From: Pontiellaceae bacterium | Lineage (GTDB): Bacteria > Verrucomicrobiota > Kiritimatiellia > Kiritimatiellales > Pontiellaceae | DNA length: 24,524 nt | Direction of reading: 5' to 3' | Assembly (NCBI GenBank): GCA_016937035.1 | Contig: JAFGWS010000133.1 | Location: forward strand, 1 to 24,524 | Shown: piece by piece, positions 1 to 6,769 of the stretch | How the letters are laid out: the number at the start of each line of letters is the position of its first letter | How positions within the stretch are numbered: position 1 is the stretch's first letter | The notes under the pieces: model-generated | Databases searched by the model: none | What the model saw: the letters and a program-made list of their open reading frames with translations, nothing else | What the model was told of the DNA's origin: nothing | Translations under genes and position numbers: made by a program

Positions 1-1509
1 CCCTCCGGCCGCTCGCCCGTTTAGCATGCTACCGATCGACTGATATTCATATCCGCGGACCGATCCCCCGCCGCCCGCATAGAAGCGGTCCCCCGCCGGA
101 ATCCCGCCGAGCGAGGTGCCATCGATGCTGCCCACACACAACCGAAGCGCACTCGACAGGCGGAAGCGTTCAATGAACATGGCATAGTGGCGCGCCTCCA
201 CCCGGCTCTTTAAATAGGATTCTGCGCCCAGCGTATCCTCATAAAATTCCGTCCGGCCGAACAGCTGTATTCCGCTCACCGGATTAAGCAGGTCATCGCG
301 CGAGTCATACTTCATCTCCAACGGAAAAAAGAGTTGGCCGTAGCGTTCCGTCAGTCCCTGTTGCTCATCAAGCAAATAGCGATAACCGACCCCGATTCCA
401 CCCCAGAGTTCTGAATTAAATTCACGCTGAACCATCGCGCTCGCGCTCAGCTTGCGCGAATCATAGGCATCGGGATATTCGCGCAGCGCCTCGGCCTCCA
501 GCACAAGATATTGATTGGCGTCCAGAAAGCCCGAGCGTGTCAGCTTGGCCCCGCCGCCCACCGTGATTGGATTCCACAACACCGACGTTTCAAACCGCTC
601 GCCCGAACCAAACAGGCTGCGGTGCTCCCAAAAGGCTTTAACCTCCGGGCCGATGTCCGAAAAGCCGGCCCCTAACTGAATCGTGCGCTTATCGCGCTCG
701 CGCAGCTCCACCGCAATCGGAATCGAATTTGAACCCGCGCCCGCCTCGCTCGGCTCGGCATTCACACGGCTGAACAATCCGCTCTCCAACAGTCGGCGCT
801 CCAGCCGCTCCACCAGCACGCGGTCATAGCTGTCGCCCGGCTCCCACGGCAGTTGCCGCCGAACAAACGAATCCCCCAGCGTTTCCAGCCCATCCACTTC
901 GACCGATCCAAAATAAGCCTTCACGCCCGGATCAAATTCGAGTCGTACATCCACCACCTTCTCCGCACGGTTCACATTTACCGTACGTTTGATGAGTGAC
1001 GGAAATGGATATCCCCGCCGCCGCACTTCATCCAAAATCCGTTCCTGCTCCTCAAAGACTGCCGCAGCCTGAACCCGCTGCTTCTTGCGCAGGCGCGGCT
1101 TAATCTCCGCCAGTTCCTTATCCGCCGATCCGGGAAATATAACCTCAACGATTCGATACACGTACGCCGGCCCCAGCTCCAGATCAATGATGACCTGCGT
1201 CGGCTCTGTATCGGTATCAATCGTTAAATCAAACGTTGCGTCATAATAGCCCTCGCTTTCCAGCACCGACTCGATCAACGGCTCATCCTGTTCGATCCGA
1301 TAACGGAGTTGACCCAGGGTAATCGGCGGTTGATCCTCAAGGCGACAGACCGAGGCCTGCTGTTTGATGATTTTTCGAATACCGCTGGAGCGGTCGCCCC
1401 GAAATTCGACCGAATAAGCAATCCCTTCCTGCGGTTCGCTCTCGGCATACACCGCCATGACCGATGCCAAAAACCCCGCAAGAAGAGCAACGTGTAAGAG
1501 CTTCAGCAT
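1..1509 (-). CDS. TamA-like Omp85 outer-membrane assembly protein (3' end outside window)
   Basis: This reading frame of 503 codons starts at ATG 1507-1509 and runs off the window start with no stop. An in-frame TAG lies four codons upstream, so the start cannot be earlier; no Shine-Dalgarno is evident. Residues 1-22 form a signal peptide with a V-Y-A cleavage site. About three POTRA-like modules follow (roughly 31-110, 111-195 and 196-275), then a beta-barrel region. A glycine-rich stretch with V-R-G-Y at 484-487 matches the conserved L6 loop motif of Omp85 barrels. Three POTRAs and an expected length near 570-580 residues fit TamA better than BamA, which has five POTRAs. Omp85 proteins insert or translocate outer-membrane proteins. 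A TamB partner, if present, would lie outside the window. Family assignment is firm; TamA versus another short BamA-family member is less certain. Confidence 0.85.
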   Translation of the reverse strand, partial: MLKLLHVALLAGFLASVMAVYAESEPQEGIAYSVEFRGDRSSGIRKIIKQQASVCRLEDQPPITLGQLRYRIEQDEPLIESVLESEGYYDATFDLTIDTDTEPTQVIIDLELGPAYVYRIVEVIFPGSADKELAEIKPRLRKKQRVQAAAVFEEQERILDEVRRRGYPFPSLIKRTVNVNRAEKVVDVRLEFDPGVKAYFGSVEVDGLETLGDSFVRRQLPWEPGDSYDRVLVERLERRLLESGLFSRVNAEPSEAGAGSNSIPIAVELRERDKRTIQLGAGFSDIGPEVKAFWEHRSLFGSGERFETSVLWNPITVGGGAKLTRSGFLDANQYLVLEAEALREYPDAYDSRKLSASAMVQREFNSELWGGIGVGYRYLLDEQQGLTERYGQLFFPLEMKYDSRDDLLNPVSGIQLFGRTEFYEDTLGAESYLKSRVEARHYAMFIERFRLSSALRLCVGSIDGTSLGGIPAGDRFYAGGGGSVRGYEYQSIGSMLNGRAAGG

Positions 1510-1667
1510 TTCAAGAGGCTAAGTTATTCCCGAACAAAGGTCAAAGCCGATCATGCCCATCCGCCTTATCTCCCCAATCTTACGTTTGCCCTCCGCATCG
1601 CAGATTTTCGAAAGAACCTTTTCCGACCGCCGTGCCTCCATATAATTTGAAGGCGGATAAACAGATC

Positions 1668-4400
1668 TCAGCCCAAGGATAGCCCGTATTCGGCGAGGAG
1701 AGCGTTGATTTTGGCGCGGCCCTGTTCTTTCGTATCGCCCATCGCCTCCAGCAATCCGGCATAGTTACCCACAGCGGCAAGTAAATACGGATGCGGATGC
1801 CCGGTGGTGGCGGTGAATTTGAGCACAATCTCCAATTGACGGAGCATGAGCGGCTCGGCCTCGGCAAGGCGGTTGGTGTCCTGCAACAATCGGGCGAGAT
1901 TGTTGAGACGGACGGCGACAGTGGGATGATCCGGGCCGAGGGCGGCCTCGGCGATGGCCAGCGCGCGGCGCATGAGCGGCTCGGCCTCGGCAAGGCGGTT
2001 GGTGGCTTGCAGCAATTGGGCGAGGTTGTTGAGGGAAATGGCGACCTCGGGATGATTCAGGCCGAAGGAGGCCTCGTTAATGGCCAGTGCGCGGCGCATG
2101 AGCGGCTCGGCATCGGCAAGGCGGTTGGTGTCTTGCAGCAATTGGGCGATGTTGTTGAGGCAGGTGGCCACGTTCGGATGGTTCTCGCCGAGACTCCCTT
2201 CCATGATGGCCAGCGCGCGGCGCATGAGCGGTTCGGCATCGGCAAGGCGGTTGGTGTCTTGCAGCAATCGGGCGAGGGTGTTGAGGCAGGTGGCCACGTT
2301 CGGATGGTTCTCGCCGAGACTCCCTTCCGCGATGTCCAGTGCGCGGCGGATGAGCGGTTCGGCATCGGCAAGGCGGTTGGTATCTTGTAATAATGTAGCG
2401 AGGTTGTTGAGATCTATGGCGACTTCAGGATGATCTAGGCCGAGGACGGCCTCGTCGATGGCCAGTGCGCGGCGCATGAGCGGCTCTGCTTCGGCAAGGC
2501 GGTTGGTGGCTTTCAGCAATTGGGCGAGGTTGTTGAGGCTAGCGGCCACGTTCGGATGATTCTCGCCGAGACTGGATTCCAAGATGGCCAGTGCACGGCG
2601 CATAAGCGGCTCGGCGGCGCGATGGTCTGCCCGGAGATTGTGCCAGTATCCATGGTGGCTCAGGATGCGTGCGAGCGATTCGGATTGAGCGGACGGCATG
2701 GTCTCGAGACGGGCATAGAGGGCGGACAGATGGGCGGAAAGTGGTTGCCAAGCTGCCCAGCGTGCCTCGTCATAGTCTGGGTCGGGCAGAGCGGCTTCCA
2801 AGAGAGTTTGCGCGGCGGTAAGGGCCCAATTCCGTTGGGTTTCGTCCGCTAGAGTCCATGCCACCGTCCGCACTAGGCGGTGCAGAGCGTATTGACGTTC
2901 CCCTGTGGTGGATTCCAGCGATATTGCGTTGCCGTCCTGATGTTCCACAAGGGAAAGTTTATCCAAGGTGGCGATGTCCGACTCGAAAGCCTCGGCTAAT
3001 TCTGCATTATTGTTTGTCACAAGGGCATCGCGAATAAGGTCGATGGGAAGTGGCAGGCCGGATTCCATGCAGCAGAGGACCAGCAAGAGGGAGCGGGCAC
3101 TCTCCGGGAGCGAGGGACTGTGAAAGGTAAGCTGGAAGGACGCCGCAAGGCTGTGCGGATAGTCATGTTCTTCGGGGTGGAAAGTGATGAGATTCTCGTT
3201 GGTTTGCTGCCAGCGGCGACAATATTCATTAATAGATATGTTGCGGTTCTGGATATAGGCGGCGGCTAGCGAGAGTGCCAGCGGGTGCCGACCCAGATCA
3301 TCGGCCAGTTTCTCCCGGTCCAGATCGGTGACGGCGGGTAGCTGTTTGCGGAGATAGTCCATGGCCTCCGGAGGCGCATAAACGCCCAAGGTTTTACGGA
3401 GGAAGGATTCCGGCCAAGTCTCGACCCGGCTGGTGACCAGCAGAGTACCGTAGGGGTTCAGTTCGGTTGCCAGTTTGCAGGCTGCCTTGCGGGCCTCCTC
3501 GGAATCCGCAGCATCAAGCAGGAGTAGCCATTGGCACTCGGTGGTCTTGAACCACTGTTTCACCTTCTCCACCCGAACGGCCAGTTCCACCGGGGCCTCG
3601 CGATCCCTGTACAGGTCGAGAATGGAGGGGACATCCAGCGCGGCAAGCTGCTCCAACAGCAATTCCGGAGTGGCGGCGGCCACTTCGAGGACGGCATCCA
3701 AGCACCCTTCTTCATACATGGCGAGGAGGCTTTGGCGGGCCAAGGTGGTCTTGCCCACGCCCCCGTGGCCAGGCAGGGCGAGCGGAGGGTTCAGCACGGT
3801 CGCGCCCTGCCGACCTTCCATCAAGCCCCGCAGCTCATCCAAATCCGTCTGCCGTATGACCGGATTTGCTGGAATGGGACCCAGATGGCAAAGACGGTGT
3901 TCGTGGGTGATTCGGGGAATCTCACGGCGTAGAATCCGGAGGATTTCCTCCTGCACAGAACGCTCCAGCCCCCGGATGGCGGAGACGATACCGTCAAGAT
4001 CGAGAGTGGTGACGGTGTGAGTGACACAGGGTTGGAGCTTCTTGGGTGGATTGGGTCCCTTGCGGACGAGGAAGAGGATGATGACTTGGTCGAACTCGGA
4101 CGCGAACTTTGAATTAGGGACGGTGCGGTGTGTTTCGCTGATTTTCGCGGCGGAGTCTTTGACCGTAACCTGCACAGCGAGGCGGCGTGTCCGGTCCAGC
4201 AGATCGATGCCAGCTGCGTTTTTGCTTTCCGCGTTCACATTGATTAGGCTGTAGCCATAGATGCGATTCAGCAAAGAGGCGCAGAAATCTTCCGCCAGTC
4301 CGGCGGCGGTGTTGAGGTTCTGGCCGGAGTTTAACTTGAGATAGATTTCAAGCTGGGCGAATGCTGTGGTTATGCGACTGAGGATTATTTCCCTGTTCAT
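1668..4400 (-). CDS. NLR-like protein: SMEK-like N-terminal domain, NB-ARC NTPase, TPR array
   Basis: This 910-residue protein starts at ATG 4398-4400, with no clear Shine-Dalgarno. Residues 1-130 resemble the SMEK domain found at the N-terminus of bacterial conflict proteins, with a GIDLLD motif at 64-69 and AVQVTVK at 75-81; the D...Q-x-T/K pattern recalls PD-(D/E)xK nuclease folds, which is inference. Residues about 180-500 form an NB-ARC/STAND NTPase: Walker A GHGGVGKTT at 211-219, Walker B WLLLLD at 291-296, an LLVTSR motif at 320-325 and a GRHPLAL motif at 370-376. Residues 579-907 hold eight TPR units, mostly 42 residues long. The architecture (effector, NTPase switch, repeat sensor) matches bacterial NLR-like antiphage proteins. 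No defence neighbour is visible, so the role is inferred from architecture. A general signalling or regulatory STAND protein is the alternative. Confidence 0.85.
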   Translation of the reverse strand: MNREIILSRITTAFAQLEIYLKLNSGQNLNTAAGLAEDFCASLLNRIYGYSLINVNAESKNAAGIDLLDRTRRLAVQVTVKDSAAKISETHRTVPNSKFASEFDQVIILFLVRKGPNPPKKLQPCVTHTVTTLDLDGIVSAIRGLERSVQEEILRILRREIPRITHEHRLCHLGPIPANPVIRQTDLDELRGLMEGRQGATVLNPPLALPGHGGVGKTTLARQSLLAMYEEGCLDAVLEVAAATPELLLEQLAALDVPSILDLYRDREAPVELAVRVEKVKQWFKTTECQWLLLLDAADSEEARKAACKLATELNPYGTLLVTSRVETWPESFLRKTLGVYAPPEAMDYLRKQLPAVTDLDREKLADDLGRHPLALSLAAAYIQNRNISINEYCRRWQQTNENLITFHPEEHDYPHSLAASFQLTFHSPSLPESARSLLLVLCCMESGLPLPIDLIRDALVTNNNAELAEAFESDIATLDKLSLVEHQDGNAISLESTTGERQYALHRLVRTVAWTLADETQRNWALTAAQTLLEAALPDPDYDEARWAAWQPLSAHLSALYARLETMPSAQSESLARILSHHGYWHNLRADHRAAEPLMRRALAILESSLGENHPNVAASLNNLAQLLKATNRLAEAEPLMRRALAIDEAVLGLDHPEVAIDLNNLATLLQDTNRLADAEPLIRRALDIAEGSLGENHPNVATCLNTLARLLQDTNRLADAEPLMRRALAIMEGSLGENHPNVATCLNNIAQLLQDTNRLADAEPLMRRALAINEASFGLNHPEVAISLNNLAQLLQATNRLAEAEPLMRRALAIAEAALGPDHPTVAVRLNNLARLLQDTNRLAEAEPLMLRQLEIVLKFTATTGHPHPYLLAAVGNYAGLLEAMGDTKEQGRAKINALLAEYGLSLG
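1794..2666 (-). repeat. Tandem 126-bp TPR-coding repeats
   Basis: Seven consecutive units lie inside the NLR-like gene. The common anchor (gcgcggcgcatgagcgg, with small changes) recurs at 1963, 2089, 2215, 2341, 2467 and 2593, exactly 126 bp apart. Each unit encodes 42 residues with a core LLQxTNRLAxAEPLMRRALA followed by an LGxxHP turn. The two central units are nearly identical in DNA: 2153-2202 and 2279-2328 match exactly over 50 bp. The first unit (2550-2666) and the last (1794-1919) are more diverged, as expected for capping units. Confidence 0.92.
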
Positions 4401-4816
4401 GGTATATGAGTGTTAACCAAATAATGATATAAAGCAAAGTCATTGGTAAAAAATGACTAGAACATTTGCAGGTGAAACTCGTTGTCGCCCAATGACGGCA
4501 GTTGGTTGGTTCTGTCTTGACGAGGGCATGTAAAACAGAATGGTTGCAAATCAAATTTGTTTTATTATCGATTCGCGTCTTCCGTCAGACGGCAGAGTGA
4601 TGTTTATCGGTTTTGCGGAACAGGCGTCTTAGCTCCGTTAAACAACGTTTCAACCACCACCCACTCATTCTCGTTTTCGGCCTTGACGGTTTCGATGCGC
4701 AGGACATTCTGGTCAGATTTAATTTGAATAACCTTCCTGTTCTACTCTTTTGTGGTATATAGATAAAAATCCAACTTGTTTACAGCGCGGTTCATTGAAG
4801 AAAATGGGAGAGAATA
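4401..4816. other. Intergenic region between the divergent NLR-like and lipoprotein genes
   Basis: This 416-bp AT-rich spacer should hold the promoters of both flanking genes. On the minus strand, TATCAT with an upstream T-rich stretch within 4420-4455 could serve the NLR-like gene, but the match is poor. On the plus strand, tgtggtatata at 4751-4761 resembles an extended -10 element for the first lipoprotein, without a convincing -35. The middle (4604-4741) contains a short minus-strand coding remnant, listed separately. A small palindrome, ccgtcagacgg, lies near 4582. Confidence 0.5.
4604..4741 (-). pseudogene. Possible C-terminal remnant of a lost gene
   Basis: The minus strand is open for 45 codons, from just after a TAG at 4742-4744 to a TAA at 4604-4606, with no ATG. 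The translation has a natural mix of residues, including the segments VIQIKSDQNVLRIETVKAEN and EWVVVETLFNGAKTPVPQNR. This reads like the tail of a real protein with a beta-strand pattern rather than random sequence. No upstream part is present, so it would be a decayed 3' fragment. I do not recognise the family, and chance openness over 138 bp cannot be excluded. Confidence 0.3.
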
Positions 4817-5512
4817 ATGAAAAAATGGTTTATGGCAGCATTGGCTCTACTTGCAGTTGCGGGATGTTCAACCAACCCGACAGATCTAAAGCCGGTTAAA
4901 GATAAATATACCTTCCAAGCGCTTTCTATCTCCTTGTCTACGACCGATTCCGATCCATCAGCATCTTCTTTCGCAACAACCCAAGCCGTTTCAGGGTTTG
5001 ACTCCTCCGGTGGATCAATACTCCCCACGTCAATCTCTCAACCACCTATCCAGGAAGACATTGAAGCTCTGCTAAATAACCCCAACGCAACCATCATCGA
5101 ATTTCCTGTTGTTTGTGCAGGCGTCGGAGAAACAGTTACGAACGCTCAGACCGAAGTCTACGTGGCAAACGTCGATGCCAAGATCGTGGATGGTGAAATC
5201 GTACATGAGAAAGAATCATACGATCTGGGAGATTCATCGACCTTTACGGTTCTTGAAATTCTGGAGAACGGGTCCATCAGTTGCGCTTTTAAAATTTCGC
5301 ACACCAAACTGGTTGGAACTGAAGCGTACAAAACCGACGAAGGGATTGAAATTGAAACCCCTTATTTTGAAGCTCTTTCAAGAGGGACTCATATAACTCT
5401 TCCTCCAAATACATGGTTCCAAATGGGAGGGAGCATTGACGAGCATTACGATGGAACAAACAGAACAGAAACACACAGAAGCTTTTATGTCCGCGTGCTC
5501 CCGCCAAAATAA
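4817..5512 (+). CDS. Lipoprotein, first of a tandem paralogous pair
   Basis: This 231-residue protein starts at ATG 4817 behind a gggagag Shine-Dalgarno. A signal peptide ends in the lipobox A-V-A-G-C with the acylated cysteine at residue 17. The next residue is Ser, not Asp, which in well-studied systems favours outer-membrane sorting. The body lacks further membrane segments and looks beta-rich, with a conserved core PVVCAGVGETVTNAQTEVY around residues 98-116. A segment at about 40-75, rich in Ser/Thr, is absent from the paralog downstream. The central part (P-x-V-x-x-x-x-G-x-x-x-T-V followed by an I-x-x-x-G-x-I strand) faintly resembles short secretin-domain proteins, which is weak inference. 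Function is unknown. Confidence 0.85.
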   Translation: MKKWFMAALALLAVAGCSTNPTDLKPVKDKYTFQALSISLSTTDSDPSASSFATTQAVSGFDSSGGSILPTSISQPPIQEDIEALLNNPNATIIEFPVVCAGVGETVTNAQTEVYVANVDAKIVDGEIVHEKESYDLGDSSTFTVLEILENGSISCAFKISHTKLVGTEAYKTDEGIEIETPYFEALSRGTHITLPPNTWFQMGGSIDEHYDGTNRTETHRSFYVRVLPPK

Positions 5513-5557
5513 CAAACGCCTTCGCGAGCAACCACATCAAGCAAACGGGAGAACATG

Positions 5558-6244
5558 ATGAAAAAATGGATTATAGCAGCATTGACTATACTTACAGTTG
5601 CGGGATGTTCAACCAACCCGACTGATCTAAAGCCGGTTAAAGACAAATATACCTTCCAAGCACTTTCTATCTCCTTGCCGCTGACCGAGTCAAGAATGCT
5701 TCATGCTCAACCGCCCTCTCAGGAAGAAATTGAAGCGCTGCTCAAAAACCCCAATGCTGAAATTATTGAGTTTCCTGTTGTTTGCGCAGGAATCGGGGAA
5801 ACGGTTACAAACGCTCAAACTGAAGTTTACATGGCGAATGTCGACGCTGACGTGATTGATGGCCAGCTCACACATATTGAGAAAGAAGCCATTGATTTGG
5901 GAAATACATCGATCTTCTCGGTTCATGAGATTCTGGAGGACGGATCCGTCAGTTGCTCGTATACCGTTATCCACACCCGACTGAGCGGCACTGATACATA
6001 CAAATTCGCCGAAGGAATTGAGGTGGAATTCCCTCACTTCGAAACCCGCTCTCACGGAACCCCGATGGATACATTCGAAACCGACGAAGGGATTGATCTC
6101 TTCGAGATCGAGACCCGCGCTCCTGCCAGACCACGAACCCTTCTTTCGGACACATGGTACCGAATGGTAGGATTGATTGACGAACGTGAGGATGGAACCA
6201 AAATGCACGAGATCGAATATATCCGCGTTCTCCCGCCGAGGTGA
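5558..6244 (+). CDS. Lipoprotein, second of a tandem paralogous pair
   Basis: Two adjacent ATGs exist at 5555 and 5558. The second gives the same MKKW N-terminus and the same six-base gap to the ggag site as the upstream paralog, so I prefer 5558 (228 residues). The lipobox is T-V-A-G-C with Cys17 followed by Ser. The first 120 coding bases differ from the upstream copy at only eight positions; the rest is more diverged but alignable throughout. It lacks the Ser/Thr-rich insert of the first copy. It has instead an extra stretch near residues 165-195, with a second EGI(D/E)-type segment that looks like a partial internal duplication. The two genes are 45 bp apart and probably co-transcribed. 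Function is unknown. Confidence 0.85.
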   Translation: MKKWIIAALTILTVAGCSTNPTDLKPVKDKYTFQALSISLPLTESRMLHAQPPSQEEIEALLKNPNAEIIEFPVVCAGIGETVTNAQTEVYMANVDADVIDGQLTHIEKEAIDLGNTSIFSVHEILEDGSVSCSYTVIHTRLSGTDTYKFAEGIEVEFPHFETRSHGTPMDTFETDEGIDLFEIETRAPARPRTLLSDTWYRMVGLIDEREDGTKMHEIEYIRVLPPR

Positions 6245-6769
6245 GAGCCGGAATCACTCTTCTGCCCATCGGCCGAGAACCTTGACATCATCTTGCCCGT
6301 GGACCACATCTTCATCACAGCTGTTTTAAGCGGCTTCAACTTTATTTTCACCACCCGCTTCGCTTGAGGACTCAAAGTTCTCAGAGGTTTATAAGTCAGA
6401 ATGATTTAATGGCAGAATAATTATGCTCATTCGCTGCTTTTCATTCATTCGTTGCATATAAATAGATAATATCGATCCACCCGAGCTTTCCGTGTCCATC
6501 TCCGGGTTAATCCGTAGTTCGACTCCCATGCACGCTAAGTAATCATCCTGCCCCAAAATCATTCTGCCTAAAATCCATCCATCCGAGCTTCGTTATTTTA
6601 AGGCTGATACGTTTTTTCGCGGCTAAAAATCAACACGCTATCGCAATATTTAAATGCCGAATCTATAGGTTAAGGTCTCACTCGGAGGAAAGGTGTAATT
6701 CCTCCTTGCGCCGGCATACTGCTCCGCTACTCTTTGCTCCTGTTTTTTTTACAGGGAAGGAAGAGGGTC
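6245..6769. other. Intergenic region with repeat element and leader of the 677-aa gene
   Basis: This 525-bp stretch has no convincing gene. It contains an inverted-dimer repeat (6397-6568, listed separately) and a 13-bp near-direct repeat (tccacccgagctt at 6476-6488, tccatccgagctt at 6578-6590). Close to the next gene is a small hairpin with perfect 7-bp arms, ggaggaa (6684-6690) and ttcctcc (6699-6705). A run of eight T at 6743-6750 is not preceded by a stem, so I do not call a terminator there. No clear sigma-70 promoter stands out. Confidence 0.5.
6397..6568. repeat. Inverted-dimer repeat element (AAATCATTCTGCC-type)
   Basis: A motif close to AAATCATTCTGCC occurs four times. Two copies read on the minus strand at 6397-6408 and 6411-6424, and two read on the plus strand at 6541-6552 and 6555-6568. 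Each side is a tandem dimer, so the 172-bp segment has inverted dimeric ends facing outward around a core of about 116 bp without coding capacity. This arrangement is typical of dispersed palindromic elements such as REP pairs or small non-autonomous elements. No transposase is present. Confidence 0.55.

Noticed and set aside
1559..1658. Inverted repeat ATCCGCCTT/AAGGCGGAT between the NLR-like and TamA-like genes
   Set aside because: The 9-bp arms are separated by about 82 bp with no further pairing and no T-run. Too weak to call a terminator, though it could be a fragment of a dispersed repeat.
1791..2433. Long plus-strand open frames opposite the TPR array
   Set aside because: They mirror the 126-bp repeats of the minus-strand gene. 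Their repetitive translations (RMSGSASARRL-type) are by-products of the repeat and have no independent start signal.
6743..6750. Run of eight T as a terminator before the 677-aa gene
   Set aside because: No GC-rich stem precedes it, and it is followed within 20 bases by a strong ribosome-binding site.
6734..6769. Upstream in-frame ATG for the 677-aa protein
   Set aside because: The strong aggaagaggg site lies directly before ATG 6770, and the extra residues (MLLFFLQGRKRV) come from the T-run and the ribosome-binding region.
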